Source of the DNA: Pseudomonas sp. PIC25
GTDB taxonomy: Bacteria > Pseudomonadota > Gammaproteobacteria > Pseudomonadales > Pseudomonadaceae
Direction: 5' to 3'
Length of the DNA stretch: 64,000 nucleotides
NCBI RefSeq assembly: GCF_002286785.1
Contig: NZ_MUJY01000086.1
Coordinates: 54,944-118,943 of the forward strand
Both the position numbers and the translations under genes were made by a program. The notes under the pieces were generated by a model. The model saw nothing but the letters and a program-made list of their open reading frames with translations. It did no database searches and was not told the origin of the DNA. Position 1 is the first letter of the stretch. Each line of letters begins with the position of its first letter. This document shows, piece after piece, positions 48,179 to 58,447 of this stretch.

Positions 48179-49099
48179 ATGGCCTTCGACCGTATCGATG
48201 CGATGCGCGCCTTCTGCCGCATCGTCGAACTGAGCAGTTTCACCCGTGCCGCCGATGCCCTCGGTATTCCCAAGACCACGATCTCTGGCCAGGTACAGGC
48301 GCTGGAAACGCAACTGGGGGTAAAGCTGCTGCATCGAACCACCCGCCGGGTTTCCCCAACCACCGACGGCACCGCCTATTACGAACGCGCCCGTGCCCTG
48401 CTCGACGACATCGACGAACTGGAAGCCACGGTCTCGCGCAGCCGCAGCGTCGCTCGCGGCCGGGTGCGGGTGGAAATGCCTTCGCCGGTGGGACGCCTCC
48501 TGATCATCCCCGCCCTCCCCGACTTCGTCGCCCGCTATCCCGATATCCAGCTCGATATCGGCTGCAGCGAACGTATCGTCGACCTGGTGCAGGAAGGCGT
48601 CGACTGCGCGATCCGTGGCGGTCCGATCGACGACCCCGACTTGGTCTGCCGCCCCCTCGGCCAGATGCGCTTCACTCTCTGCGCCGCGCCCGCGTACCTC
48701 GACCGAGCCCCGCCATTGGTATCGCCCGACGATCTGCAGCGGCATCGCTTTCTGGCGTTCGTCTTCCCCGCGACCGGGCGCCAGTACCGGGTGGTGTTGC
48801 ACAGGGACGGGCAGACGCACGAGATCGACCAGACGCCCGCCATGCGCTTCAACAGCGGCGGCGCCTATATCGCTGCCGCCGAAGCCGGGCTCGGACTGGT
48901 CGCGGTACCAACCGCCGAAGCCCGACCCCAGCTCGATACGGGCCGGCTCGTTCGCGTGCTGCCGGACTGGACACCGGCCAGCATGCCGATGAGCCTGGTC
49001 TACCCCTACTCCCGTCACCTCTCGGCCCGCGTGCGTGCCTTCGCCGATTGGGCGAGCACAGTGTTGCAGAACGATCCGCTGTGGACACCGGATAGATGA
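48179..49099 (+). CDS. LysR-family regulator, divergent from AhpD-like gene
   Basis: The 306-residue protein has a LysR helix-turn-helix (FTRAADALGIPKTTISGQVQALE, about 21-43) and a substrate domain with the usual SGGAYIAAAEAGLGLVAVP run near 230-248. Many Pseudomonas LysR genes that lie head-to-head with an AhpD-like gene control it; that is the likely arrangement. The effector is unknown. Confidence 0.88.
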   Translation: MAFDRIDAMRAFCRIVELSSFTRAADALGIPKTTISGQVQALETQLGVKLLHRTTRRVSPTTDGTAYYERARALLDDIDELEATVSRSRSVARGRVRVEMPSPVGRLLIIPALPDFVARYPDIQLDIGCSERIVDLVQEGVDCAIRGGPIDDPDLVCRPLGQMRFTLCAAPAYLDRAPPLVSPDDLQRHRFLAFVFPATGRQYRVVLHRDGQTHEIDQTPAMRFNSGGAYIAAAEAGLGLVAVPTAEARPQLDTGRLVRVLPDWTPASMPMSLVYPYSRHLSARVRAFADWASTVLQNDPLWTPDR

Positions 49100-49146
49100 C
49101 CGGAGGGATGAGTCCGTCTCGTCCCGCCGGCCGTCGTTTCAACGGT

Positions 49147-50112
49147 TCAATTGCACGCCGCGTTCGGCGTGTTGGCGACCACGGTGCTGAAGTGATAGCT
49201 GTAGTCGCCGTTCAGCGCCTGGGTACCTGATGCGCCGGCGTGCTCGCCGATGATCCAGGTTTCCGACTTGGGCAACCCGGCATCGGCATAGGCGGCGATG
49301 TCGGTGGTGGCGTTGCCGTAGGCACGGACGATGTTCAACCCTACGTCCTGGCGCAGGTACTTGATGTAGTTGGTCTTGTGCGCCTGGGTATCCGGCGGGA
49401 TCGGCCCATCGCCGTATGGATTCGAACGGTAATGCCAGCGCGGCAGGTTCTGATGGTCGAACCATTCGCGGGCATCGCGGGTGACCCAGTACGGCCGGGC
49501 GGTCAGGAACACCAGTTGGTAGCCCTTATCCCGGTACGCCCGTACCGTTTCCGGGGCGTAGTAATAGGCTTGCGCGGTCTTCAGGCCGACATAGTCGGCA
49601 TAGGCCTCGAAATCGTTGATCGTCAGGGTGCCGTCGATATCGAACAGCACGGCCGGGCGATTCGGATCGACCACACTGAGATAACCGTCGACCTGGCTGA
49701 GGTCGCCTTCCACCACGAAGCGCAGCCGGTATTCGCCCACTCGGCGGGTACCGGTGGCGACATTGATCTTGCCGTCGCTGTCGGTGGTATAGCGGCCCAG
49801 ATACTCCCAGGCGCTCATGCCGGTGCCGTAGAGATAGGCATGCACGTATTCGCCTTCGAGGTCCTTGTGCAACACGGCGTCGTAGTCGAACTTGGCGGTG
49901 ACTGTCGCCGCCTGGCCGCTGCGGACCATCTGGTCGTGCACCATGTGCCAGGGCGAGTAGAGGCCGGCCAGTACGGTGTTGCCGAAGTTGCGGAAGCTCT
50001 TCTTCGCCGGCTTGGTGAATGCGGGCGGGTTGGCGGGGCTGGTGAAATCCGGGCATTGGGCGACGGCCGAAGCACTGCCCGTCAACAGAGCAAGGAGCGC
50101 GAGGGTACGCAT
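49147..50112 (-). CDS. Secreted lipin-like LNS2 (HAD-type) protein
   Basis: From the ATG at 50112 the product has 321 residues, with a signal peptide ending near AVA. The C-terminal half has VLFDIDGTLT (about 168-177, the DxDGT motif of LNS2/lipin and HAD phosphatases) and FLTARP (about 216-221), with an Asn/Asp-rich GNATTDIAAYADAGL (about 273-287). The N-terminal half resembles the C2-like part of PITP/retinal-degeneration-B-associated domains. LNS2 in eukaryotic lipins is phosphatidate phosphatase; the secreted bacterial protein's substrate is unknown. Confidence 0.75.
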   Translation of the reverse strand: MRTLALLALLTGSASAVAQCPDFTSPANPPAFTKPAKKSFRNFGNTVLAGLYSPWHMVHDQMVRSGQAATVTAKFDYDAVLHKDLEGEYVHAYLYGTGMSAWEYLGRYTTDSDGKINVATGTRRVGEYRLRFVVEGDLSQVDGYLSVVDPNRPAVLFDIDGTLTINDFEAYADYVGLKTAQAYYYAPETVRAYRDKGYQLVFLTARPYWVTRDAREWFDHQNLPRWHYRSNPYGDGPIPPDTQAHKTNYIKYLRQDVGLNIVRAYGNATTDIAAYADAGLPKSETWIIGEHAGASGTQALNGDYSYHFSTVVANTPNAACN

Positions 50113-50423
50113 CGAGGGTTCCTTCTGATTGTCGTTATTGTCCAGACGCCGGAGCGGCGCAGACTCGACTGTAAGCAACCCGGATTAATCTTGCATGACC
50201 GAAACAAGAAGACCAGTCACGGTGCAAACACTTTTATGGTGTAGCGAGCCGCTTTAGCCCGCGGTTCAAGACGTTCCGGCCGATTTCAGGCCTCCCGGGA
50301 GCCGGATCGCATGACTTTTCGGATTTGTGAACGACCTCGGGTTTTCGCGGGCAGAGGCAGGCACTTGCTGCGGACCGGAGGCTCCAGTAGCTTCGATCCC
50401 TCTCCTGCCCCGGAAGAAGCACC
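50113..50423. other. 311-base divergent intergenic region
   Basis: Control region between the LNS2-like and LysE genes. It is more AT-rich than the genes around 50180-50245, consistent with promoters. No ORF, repeat or recognisable RNA is present. Confidence 0.45.
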
Positions 50424-51035
50424 ATGGCACTTCACCTCTGGCTCCTGTACCTCACCGCCGTGATCGGCCTGTCGCTGACGCCCGGCCCCAATGGGCTGCT
50501 CGCGCTGTCCCACGGCGCGCTCTACGGGCACCGCCGGGCGCTGTTCACCGTGACGGGCGGCCTGCTCGGTTTCGTCGTGCTGATGGCCTTGTCGATGTTC
50601 GGCATCGGCGCCCTTTTGCAGGCATCCGCCAACGCGCTGACTCTCCTCAAGTGGATCGGCGGCGCCTACCTGGTCTGGCTCGGCATCCAGCTCTGGCGCT
50701 CTCCGCCGCTGCGCCTGACCAACCTCGACGACGCAACGGCCAGGCCGGGCGCGCAACTGTTCCGCCAGGGCCTGTTCTCCGCCCTGTCCAACCCCAAAGT
50801 GATCCTGTTCTTCGGTGCCTTCCTGCCGCAGTTCCTCGACCCGCAGCGGCCTCTGTGGCTGCAGTTCGCGGTGATGGCGCTGACCTTCGCCCTGGTGGAA
50901 GGCATTGTCGAATACATCCTCGCCCGCCTCGCTCACCGCATCCGCCCCTGGCTGGAGCGCAGCGGCAAGGGCTTCAACCGTGTCTGCGGCGGCTTGTTCG
51001 CCGCCATGGGCGCGGCGCTGCCGACGGTGAGATGA
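50424..51035 (+). CDS. LysE/RhtB-family exporter
   Basis: This 203-residue membrane protein has six hydrophobic helices and the family start GLSLTPGPNGLLALSHGALYG (SLTPGPN at about 17-23), then WIGGAYLVWLGIQLWRS (about 77-93) and SNPKVILFFGAFLPQF. RhtB-type exporters remove excess amino acids or homoserine lactones. The substrate is not predictable. A REP element follows. Confidence 0.86.
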   Translation: MALHLWLLYLTAVIGLSLTPGPNGLLALSHGALYGHRRALFTVTGGLLGFVVLMALSMFGIGALLQASANALTLLKWIGGAYLVWLGIQLWRSPPLRLTNLDDATARPGAQLFRQGLFSALSNPKVILFFGAFLPQFLDPQRPLWLQFAVMALTFALVEGIVEYILARLAHRIRPWLERSGKGFNRVCGGLFAAMGAALPTVR

Positions 51036-51060
51036 CGGTCCGCAGCGCCAAACGACTTCT

Positions 51061-51085
51061 TATAGGGGTGAATTCATTCGCCCCC
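51061..51085 (+). repeat. Single REP element
   Basis: TATAGGGGTGAATTCATTCG followed by CCCCC, second REP class, between convergent genes. Confidence 0.72.
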
Positions 51086-51093
51086 GCAACCGC

Positions 51094-51636
51094 CTAGCGA
51101 GGAACATCCTCGAACAGTAAGTACCAGAACAGCGCGATCTCGCGGGTCTGCGGCGACAGGCCGCGATACAAGAAGCGGTCGATGCCCTCCAGACGGAAGC
51201 CATAGCGCTGGTAGAACAGGCAGGCCGCGACGTTGTTGGACTGGGTTTCCAGGGTGACGCCAGCCAACCCCTGGCGTCTGGCCCAGGCCACGGCGGCATC
51301 CATCAGCACACGCGCCACGCCATGACGGCGCATGGTGCGCTCCACGGCAAGGTCTTCGACCAGGGCGAAGCCGTTCCAGTGGCAACTGATCGCCAGGTAC
51401 CCGGCCCACTCACCCTCGACGACCGCCGCCAGCAATGCCTTGTCCGGCGCATCCAGGTAATCGCGATAGTCTTCCAGGTCGCTCTGGTAGTCCTTGCTAT
51501 AGGGTTCCAGCGGAGCCAGGCGGTGACTGACATCCGTGTCGAACGCCGGCAGGAATTCACGTTCGACGAGAAAGCCGAAATCGCCCTGCTGCGCCCAGGC
51601 GAACAACGATTCGTCGGCGGGTCGGAGTTCAACCAT
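51094..51636 (-). CDS. GNAT-family N-acetyltransferase
   Basis: From the ATG at 51636 the 180-residue protein has the GNAT core: a VEDLAVERTMRRHGVARVLM segment (about 94-113) covering the acetyl-CoA loop (R-x-x-G-V-A), then GLAGVTLETQSNN and CLFYQRYGFRLEGI (about 141-154). The in-frame upstream start lies inside the lipoprotein gene and is not used. It starts five bases after the lipoprotein stop, so they are probably co-transcribed. The acceptor is unknown. Confidence 0.85.
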   Translation of the reverse strand: MVELRPADESLFAWAQQGDFGFLVEREFLPAFDTDVSHRLAPLEPYSKDYQSDLEDYRDYLDAPDKALLAAVVEGEWAGYLAISCHWNGFALVEDLAVERTMRRHGVARVLMDAAVAWARRQGLAGVTLETQSNNVAACLFYQRYGFRLEGIDRFLYRGLSPQTREIALFWYLLFEDVPR

Positions 51637-51640
51637 GGAC

Positions 51641-52066
51641 TCAGCGCTCGACCGGGCGAATATCGAAGCCGCCGTTGGCCTCGCTGACGATGCGGAAATG
51701 CACGCTCTCGCCATCCTGCAGCCGGAACGCCCGATGGATGTTCAGACGGGCCATGGCGCACAATCCCTCGTCCTGCTTGTCCGGACCGATCCCGACCAGA
51801 TGGCCGCCGGGGGGCAGGTGGAAACTGGCCGACTCGCCAACATGGATGCGCGCGGCGACCTGCTTGTCCACCAGTACGGCGACGTAGCAGCCGCCGCCGA
51901 GGAACCCGAGGTCACGCTCCACCACCAGTTGGCCACCGTCCGTGCTGGCCTCCTGAAACGCCAGCAGGCGGTCTTCCGGGACCGGGGCCACCTTGTCCGG
52001 CGCCGCGGGAAAGGACGAGCAGCCGGCCAGCGCCAACACAGGCAATACCGCATGGATCAATCGCAT
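51641..52066 (-). CDS. Small lipoprotein
   Basis: The 141-residue product starts at the ATG at 52066 after GGAGGG. It has a short signal with the lipobox LALAGC (Cys16), so it would be lipidated and anchored in an envelope membrane. The mature part has two further cysteines (GGGCYVAV and EGLCAMAR). It resembles Pseudomonas DUF2846-like lipoproteins, but I am not sure. It is followed by the GNAT gene. Confidence 0.75.
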   Translation of the reverse strand: MRLIHAVLPVLALAGCSSFPAAPDKVAPVPEDRLLAFQEASTDGGQLVVERDLGFLGGGCYVAVLVDKQVAARIHVGESASFHLPPGGHLVGIGPDKQDEGLCAMARLNIHRAFRLQDGESVHFRIVSEANGGFDIRPVER

Positions 52067-52174
52067 GAAATCCCTCCGTGGTCCGATGGCGTCGCCCTGG
52101 ACAGGCGCGACGAGGGGCATTATTGGCAGTCCCGCAGGGATGACTCAAGGGTTCTGTCGAAGCCTCGGGATTCT

Positions 52175-52363
52175 CGTAGGGGCGAGTTCATTTGTTCACG
52201 CAGCCCCACCGGGCGAATGAATTCGACTCTACAGCCATCATTCCTCGGGGCTTCGGCGCGGCTCATCGCGAGTAGAATTCGCTTCTACAAGGCCTCCGAA
52301 TCTCCCCCCAAGCTGAGCACCACGCCGGCTCCCGCTTTTGTAGGAGCCAGCTCTGCTGGCGAA
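52175..52363 (+). repeat. REP cluster, four elements
   Basis: GTAGGGGCGAGTTCATTTGT (52175), GGGCGAATGAATTCGACTCT (52211), a reduced GTAGAATTCGCTTCTAC palindrome (about 52272-52288) and a GTAGGAGCCAGCTCTGCTGG copy (52340-52363). It fills the 321-base gap between the lipoprotein gene and the hrpA stop. Confidence 0.8.
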
Positions 52364-52387
52364 AGGTTGCCGAGCCCATGCGCCTCG

Positions 52388-55300
52388 TCAGGCCTCCACC
52401 ACGCTCCACTGCTTGCTCAGGCGTTTGTCGGACACGGGCATCTTCGTACCGAGCTGCTGGGCGAACAGCGAAACGCGGTACTCCTCCAGCATCCAGCGAT
52501 ACAGCGTCAGATTCGGATCGCGCTTGCCCTCCTGGGCGTGCTTGGCGGCCCGGGCCTGGTACTGCTCCCAGTAGCCGGCCAGCTCGCCGGCCCAGACACG
52601 GTCGCGCTGCACCTGGGCGCCGACTTTGTCCAGGCGCTGTTCGACGGCCTTCAGATAGCGCGGGTACTCCTTGAGCCATTCGGCCGGCGTCTCGCGGACG
52701 AAGCCCGGATAGACCAGGTTGGCCAACTGCGCCTTGATGTCGTTCAGCGCCACTGCCTGGGCCAGGTCGATCCGCCCCTTGAAGCGCTTCTGCAAGCCGT
52801 GCCACAGCTTGAGAATGTCCAGCACCAGCCGCGCCAGGCGCTCGGCGTGCTCGGTCCAGACGCCGCGCTTTTTCTCGGCAAGGGCCGCGAGTGCCGCACC
52901 ATCGCGCGGCAGCGTGGGTTCGCCGTCGAGGATGCAGCTATCCAGGCTGGCCAGGAGGATATCCTCCATCAGTGCATCGACGCGGCCCAAGTCGCGATAG
53001 AGCAGACCCAGCTCGGTCAAGCCCGGCAGTCTGCCGCGCAGGTATTTCGCCGGCTCGGCCAATTGTTGCAGGAGCAGGCGCTGCAAAGCACGGCGGTGCT
53101 GGAACTCGGCTTCGGCCTGGGTCGGGAAGCGTCCCTCCTTGACCACCCCACCCTCTTCCACCAGTGCGGGATAGACCGTCAGCGACAGGCCGGCGACCTT
53201 CTGCTGGACCTTTTCCGCCACCTGGGCGAACGCCTTGGCCTCCACCGGCTTGGCCTCGGCCTTGCGCTCCGGCAGCGCCAGCGCCGCCTGGCTGGCTTCG
53301 GCGAAGCGCGCGGTCAATTCGGCCAGGTCGCGGCCTTCGCCGAGGAACTTGCCACGCGCATCCACCACCTCGATGTTCATCTTCAGGTGGCTTTCCAACT
53401 GCGCGGCAGCTTCAGCCCAGGCCTCTTCCGGCACCCTGGCACCGGTCATGCGCTGCAATTCGCGGCCAAGGGACTCCGGCAAGCTGCCTTGCCCGAACGC
53501 CAGCTTGGCCAGGGCGGCGCCGACGAAATCGGGGACCGGCACGAAGTTCTTGCGGATCGCCTTGGGCAGGTTACGCACCAGGGCCACGGCCTTGGTTTCC
53601 AGCAAGCCGGGAACCAGCCAGTCCAGGCGCTCGCCCGGCAATTGCGGCAGCAGCGGCGCCGGCACCCGCACGGTAACGCCGTCACGCGGATGCCCGGGCT
53701 CGAAGTGGTAGGTCAGCGGCAGCTCCAGCTCACCCAGGCGCAGGCGGTCCGGGTACTGCGCGGCGGTGACCTCGCTGGCCTCGCGGGCCAGCACGTCCTC
53801 TTCGCGCATGATCAGCAGTTGCGGGTTCTTTTCGCTCTCGCGCTTGTACCAACTCTCGAAACTGGCGGCCTGGTAGATGTCCTGCGGCAGGCGGGCGTCG
53901 TAGTAGCCGAACAGGGTTTCCTCGTCGGCCAGGATGTCGCGCCGGCGGGCCTTGGCCTCCAACTCGTCGAGACGCTCCAGCAACTGGCGGTTGGCATTCA
54001 GGCAACGGGCGCGGCTGTTGATTTCGCCGCGCACCAACCCCTCGCGGATGAACAGCTCGCGCGCAACCGGCGGATCGATGGGGCCGTAGTGCACCGGGCG
54101 GCGGCCGACCACGATCAGCCCGTAGAGGCTGACCTGTTCGTAGGCGACCACCTGGCCACGCTTCTTCTCCCAATGCGGCTCCAGATGGTTCTTCTTGATC
54201 AGGTGGCCGGCCAGCGGTTCGATCCAGTCCGGCTCGATGCGCGCCACCATGCGGGCGAACAGCTTGGTGGTCTCTACCAGCTCGGCGGCCATGATCCATT
54301 GCGGGCGCTTGCGCGCCAGCACTGTGGACGGATGAATCCAGAAGCGCCGCTGGCGCGCACCGTTGTAGTCGCCCTCTTCGGTCTTCTGGCCGATCTGGCT
54401 GAGCAGGCCCGCCAGGATCGCCTTGTGCACCGCGGCGTAATCGATGTCGCGGCGGGCGGCCTCTCCGGCCGCCTTGCCCTCGATAGCCGTGGGCCGTCGT
54501 TGAGCAGAACGCTCGCCGTTGCCATTGCCCTTGTCCGCCCCTTGCTGGCCGCTGGGCAACTTCAACTCACGGGCGATCAGCAACAACTGCCGATGGGCGT
54601 CGCGCCATTCGCGCAAGCGCATGTAGTTGAGGAAGTTCTTCCGGCACCAGTTGCGCAGGGCGTTGGAGCCCAGCGCCTGACGCTGTTCCTCGAAGCCGCG
54701 CCAGAGGTTGATCAGCGCGGCGAAGTCGGAGTCCGGGTCCTTCCACTGGGCATGCGCCTGGTCGGCGGCCTGCTGGCGCTCCACCGGACGCTCGCGCGGG
54801 TCCTGCACGGATAGCGCGCTGGCGACGATCAGGACTTCATCCTGGCTGCCCTGGCGTGCGGCCTCGAGAATCATCCGGCCGAGACGCGGGTCCACCGGCA
54901 GGCGCGCCAACTGGCGGCCGATGGGGGTGAGCTGGCCTTCGCGGCTGACCGCCGACAGTTCCTGCAGGAGGGTGAAGCCATCCTTGATCGCCTTACCGTC
55001 CGGCGGCTCGATGAAGGGGAAGTCCTCGATATTGCCGAGACGCAGATGGAGCATCTGCAGGATCACCGCGGCCAGGTTGGTACGCAGAATCTCCGGGTCG
55101 GTGAATTCGGGACGGGCTAGGAAGTCCTCCTCGCTGTACAGGCGCACGCAAATGCCGGGTTCGACCCGCCCGCAGCGGCCCTTGCGCTGGTTGGCACTGG
55201 CCTGGGATACGGCCTCGATGGGTAGGCGCTGGACCTTGGCGCGGTAGCTGTAGCGACTGATCCGCGCGGTGCCGCTGTCGATCACGTAGCGGATGCCCGG

Positions 55301-56398
55301 CACGGTGAGCGAGGTTTCGGCGACGTTGGTGGCGAGGACGATCTTGCGCCCCGGCATGGGCTGGAAGATTTTCTGCTGCTCGGCCGGCGTCAGGCGCGCG
55401 TACAGCGGCAGCACCTCGGTGTGGCGCAGGTTGGCCTTGCGCAACACCTCGGCGGCATCGCGGATTTCCCGTTCGCCGGGCAGGAACACCAGCACATCGC
55501 CGGGACGCTGGCCGACACTGCGTTCGTGGGCCTCGATCTCCTCCAACGCGCGCAGGATGCCCTGGTCGACGCTGAGGTCGTCGAACAGCGGCTCGCCCTC
55601 TTCGTCCAGTTCGGCAGCCAGCGGCCGGTACCAGGTTTCGACCGGATAGGTACGCCCGGACACCTCGACGATGGGCGCATCGCCGAAATGGCGGGAGAAG
55701 CGCTCCAGGTCGATGGTGGCCGAGGTAATGATCAACTTGAGGTCGGGACGGCGCGGCAGCAGGGTCTTCAGGTAGCCGAGCAGGAAGTCGATGTTCAGGC
55801 TGCGCTCGTGGGCTTCGTCGACGATGAGGGTGTCGTAGCGTTCGAGGAAGCGGTCATGCTGGGTCTCGGCGAGGAGAATGCCGTCGGTCATCAGCTTGAT
55901 CAGGCTGCGCTCGTTGGACTGGTCCTCGAAACGCACCTGATAGCCCACCAGCTCGCCCAACGGGCTGCCGATCTCCTCCGCCACCCGCGTCGCCACGCTG
56001 CGCGCCGCCAGGCGCCGGGGCTGGGTATGGCCGATCAGACCATGCACGCCGCGGCCGATTTCCAGGCAGATCTTCGGCAACTGGGTGGTCTTGCCGGAGC
56101 CCGTCTCGCCGGCGATCACCACGACCTGGTGCTTGTCCAGCGCGGCCTTGATCTCGTCGCGTTTGGCGGCGATCGGCAAGGCGTCGTCGTAGCGCATCGC
56201 CGGCACACTCTGCCGGCGCGCCTCGACCCTGGCCTTGGACGCCTGGAAGCGCTCGATCCACTGCGCCAGCTTCGCCTCGTCCGGCGCACCGCCCTTGCGC
56301 AGTTCGTGCAACTGCCGGCGCAAACGGTGGCGGTCGGCGATCAGGGTCTGGTCGAGATTCTTCAGCAGTTGATCGAAGGAAGGCGTCGGAGCGGTCAT
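52388..56398 (-). CDS. hrpA: ATP-dependent RNA helicase HrpA (DEAH)
   Basis: From the ATG at 56398 the protein has 1336 residues, matching the usual HrpA length. Walker A GETGSGKTT is at 97-105, DEAH in the motif LIVDEAHERS lies near 190, then SAT and the second-lobe QRKGRCGR. A HA2/OB-type segment and a long HrpA-specific C-terminal domain (DUF3418) follow. It works on mRNA and stalled ribosomes. The open frame runs upstream through REP sequences to 56617 but that extension is not credible; the start chosen begins a normal N-terminus. Confidence 0.92.
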   Translation of the reverse strand: MTAPTPSFDQLLKNLDQTLIADRHRLRRQLHELRKGGAPDEAKLAQWIERFQASKARVEARRQSVPAMRYDDALPIAAKRDEIKAALDKHQVVVIAGETGSGKTTQLPKICLEIGRGVHGLIGHTQPRRLAARSVATRVAEEIGSPLGELVGYQVRFEDQSNERSLIKLMTDGILLAETQHDRFLERYDTLIVDEAHERSLNIDFLLGYLKTLLPRRPDLKLIITSATIDLERFSRHFGDAPIVEVSGRTYPVETWYRPLAAELDEEGEPLFDDLSVDQGILRALEEIEAHERSVGQRPGDVLVFLPGEREIRDAAEVLRKANLRHTEVLPLYARLTPAEQQKIFQPMPGRKIVLATNVAETSLTVPGIRYVIDSGTARISRYSYRAKVQRLPIEAVSQASANQRKGRCGRVEPGICVRLYSEEDFLARPEFTDPEILRTNLAAVILQMLHLRLGNIEDFPFIEPPDGKAIKDGFTLLQELSAVSREGQLTPIGRQLARLPVDPRLGRMILEAARQGSQDEVLIVASALSVQDPRERPVERQQAADQAHAQWKDPDSDFAALINLWRGFEEQRQALGSNALRNWCRKNFLNYMRLREWRDAHRQLLLIARELKLPSGQQGADKGNGNGERSAQRRPTAIEGKAAGEAARRDIDYAAVHKAILAGLLSQIGQKTEEGDYNGARQRRFWIHPSTVLARKRPQWIMAAELVETTKLFARMVARIEPDWIEPLAGHLIKKNHLEPHWEKKRGQVVAYEQVSLYGLIVVGRRPVHYGPIDPPVARELFIREGLVRGEINSRARCLNANRQLLERLDELEAKARRRDILADEETLFGYYDARLPQDIYQAASFESWYKRESEKNPQLLIMREEDVLAREASEVTAAQYPDRLRLGELELPLTYHFEPGHPRDGVTVRVPAPLLPQLPGERLDWLVPGLLETKAVALVRNLPKAIRKNFVPVPDFVGAALAKLAFGQGSLPESLGRELQRMTGARVPEEAWAEAAAQLESHLKMNIEVVDARGKFLGEGRDLAELTARFAEASQAALALPERKAEAKPVEAKAFAQVAEKVQQKVAGLSLTVYPALVEEGGVVKEGRFPTQAEAEFQHRRALQRLLLQQLAEPAKYLRGRLPGLTELGLLYRDLGRVDALMEDILLASLDSCILDGEPTLPRDGAALAALAEKKRGVWTEHAERLARLVLDILKLWHGLQKRFKGRIDLAQAVALNDIKAQLANLVYPGFVRETPAEWLKEYPRYLKAVEQRLDKVGAQVQRDRVWAGELAGYWEQYQARAAKHAQEGKRDPNLTLYRWMLEEYRVSLFAQQLGTKMPVSDKRLSKQWSVVEA

Positions 56399-56488
56399 CG
56401 GCAACGTCGGACAATTCACGTAAAGAGCGGAATTGTCGCAGATTTGCCCGACCGGGGCATTCGAATGGCGTTCGGCCAGGCTCTTGCA

Positions 56489-56677
56489 GAGGCGAATGAA
56501 TTCGCCTGCAACGCGGGGCCTGTGGTTTTTCGTAGGAGCCAGCTCTGCTGGCGAAGCTTTTGCGCGGCTCATTTCGCGAGCAGAGCTCGCTCCTACAAAG
56601 CCACGCCGGACGTCCACGCAGGGACGAATTCATTCGTCCAACCCGGCCTCGCCGGGCGAATGACTTCGCCCCTACAA
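56489..56677 (+). repeat. REP cluster, five elements
   Basis: GGCGAATGAATTCGCC (56491), GTAGGAGCCAGCTCTGCTGG (56532-56551), the facing GCGAGCAGAGCTCGCTCCTAC (about 56576-56596), GGACGAATTCATTCGTCC (about 56622-56639) and GGGCGAATGACTTCGCCCCTAC (about 56654-56675). All lie in the 302 bases between hrpA and the chemoreceptor gene. Confidence 0.82.
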
Positions 56678-56700
56678 CCGTCCCCGGCACAACTGGTCGG

Positions 56701-58392
56701 CTAGATGCGGAACTGCCCCACCAGCCGCTGCAACTGCTCGCCGAGCGCCTTCAACTCCTGGGCGGTCTGCGCGCCCTGGCTGGCATCGTCGGCCACGCCG
56801 TCCACGGCGACGGCGATCTGGTGCACGCTGCGGTTGATCTCCTCGGCCACGGCGGTTTGCTCTTCCGCCGCGCTGGCGATCTGCGCGTTCATTGAGTTGA
56901 TGGTACCGATCAGGGTAGCGATGGCATCCAGCGACTCGCCGGCCTGGTTGGCCTGCAGGCTGGTCTGCTCGCCCATGTCGCTGGCCCGGCGCATGGCGTC
57001 CACCGCCTGGAGAGTGGCGTTCTGCAAGCGGTCGATCATGCCCTGGATTTCGCCGGTGCTCTGCTGGGTGCGGCTGGCCAGGGCACGGACCTCGTCGGCG
57101 ACCACCGCGAAGCCCCGCCCGGCCTCGCCGGCGCGGGCCGCCTCGATCGCCGCGTTGAGGGCCAGGAGGTTGGTCTGATCGGCAATGGAACGAATCACTT
57201 CGAGCACGCCGACGATGCCCTGCACGTCCTGGCGCAGGCCTTCGAGGGAATCGCTGGTGCTGCCCAGGCCAACGACCAGCTCGCGAATCTGGCCAATGCT
57301 CTGGTCCACCACACGCTTGGCGTCATGGCCCTGCCGATCGGTTTCGCTGGCAGCTTCGGCGGCGCGCTGGGCGCTCATCGCCACCTCATGGGCCGCCGCG
57401 GACATCTCGTTGATCGCGGTAGCGGTCTGGTCGGTCTCGTGGCGCTGCCCGGTCATCGCCTGTTCCGAGCGCTCGGCCTGGGCCGCCACGGCGCTGACCA
57501 GGCCGGACAACCGGGTGGTGGTATCGGCCACCTGGCGAACCAGGGCATGGATCTTTTCGACGAAGCGGTTGAAGGAAACCGCCAGTTGGCCCAGTTCGTC
57601 CTTGCCCATGGCCGGCAGCCGGTGAGTGAGGTCGCCCTCGCCTGCCGCCATGTCGTCCAGGTTGGCCTTGAGCAGTTGCAACGGACGCAGGATGCCGTTG
57701 GTGATCGGTAGCGCCGTCACGGCGATCAACGCCAGCAACGCGAGGGCCGAGCCCATCATGATCAGCAGCAGGTGGTCGATGCGCTCCTGGAAGACTTCGC
57801 GGGCGCTTTGTACGTCACGTTCGACGCCATCCAGGTTGAGCGAGGTGCCGATGACCAGGTTCCATTTCGGCAAATACTCTGCGTACCCGATCTTCGGCAC
57901 CAGGGTATCGCTGCCTGGCACGACGAAGCTGTAGGCAACGACATGGCTGCCGTCTTTGCCCGCCTTGACCAGCTCGCGAATGGCATAGACGCCGTTGGGA
58001 TCACGGTAATCGCTGAAGTCGTCGCCGATACGCTCGTTGGTGTCTGCCTGGAAGACCCGCCGATGGTTGCCGTCGTAGCCCCAGAAATAGCCGCCGTTGC
58101 CGTAGGACAGGCGCTTGAGCAATGCCACGGCTTCGTCCCGCGCCGCCATGTCGTTCTGTGCGGAGGCTTCATGGATCGGGCGGATCGCATCGAGGGCCAG
58201 GTCCACGTAATGCTGCAATTCGTTGCGTCGGTCCTGGGTCAGGCTCTGGCGGGTTTGCTCCTCCTGTTGGTCGGCGAGCTGCTGGAGCACCAGCGTGGCG
58301 ATGAGACTGAGGAGGATAGCCAGGGCGAAGATCGGCCCGAGCGCCAGCAGGAGAATTTTGGTGCGGAGTCCAAGCGACGAAAGCATGTTCAT
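56701..58392 (-). CDS. Methyl-accepting chemotaxis protein with sCache_2 sensor
   Basis: The 563-residue chemoreceptor starts at the ATG at 58392 (AGG upstream), shortly before a second in-frame ATG. Layout: first membrane helix (about 12-34), periplasmic single Cache domain (about 45-190: [27 protein letters not shown]), second helix (about 205-228), HAMP, then the signalling hairpin with the conserved tip [25 protein letters not shown] (about 390-414). sCache_2 receptors often sense small organic acids. The ligand is unknown. Confidence 0.92.
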   Translation of the reverse strand: MNMLSSLGLRTKILLLALGPIFALAILLSLIATLVLQQLADQQEEQTRQSLTQDRRNELQHYVDLALDAIRPIHEASAQNDMAARDEAVALLKRLSYGNGGYFWGYDGNHRRVFQADTNERIGDDFSDYRDPNGVYAIRELVKAGKDGSHVVAYSFVVPGSDTLVPKIGYAEYLPKWNLVIGTSLNLDGVERDVQSAREVFQERIDHLLLIMMGSALALLALIAVTALPITNGILRPLQLLKANLDDMAAGEGDLTHRLPAMGKDELGQLAVSFNRFVEKIHALVRQVADTTTRLSGLVSAVAAQAERSEQAMTGQRHETDQTATAINEMSAAAHEVAMSAQRAAEAASETDRQGHDAKRVVDQSIGQIRELVVGLGSTSDSLEGLRQDVQGIVGVLEVIRSIADQTNLLALNAAIEAARAGEAGRGFAVVADEVRALASRTQQSTGEIQGMIDRLQNATLQAVDAMRRASDMGEQTSLQANQAGESLDAIATLIGTINSMNAQIASAAEEQTAVAEEINRSVHQIAVAVDGVADDASQGAQTAQELKALGEQLQRLVGQFRI

Positions 58393-58447
58393 ACACCTAC
58401 GACTTGAAAGGTTTTTGAATGATGCCATTTTGCCGCTTTTCGCGTAC

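Noticed and set aside
51536..54814. 1092-codon plus-strand open frame opposite hrpA
   Set aside because: It is antisense to a well-supported helicase and runs through a REP cluster; its Gln/Leu-rich sequence has no domain.
56399..56617. Upstream in-frame extension of hrpA
   Set aside because: The extra 73 residues are translated from REP sequence; the internal ATG at 56398 gives the normal family length.
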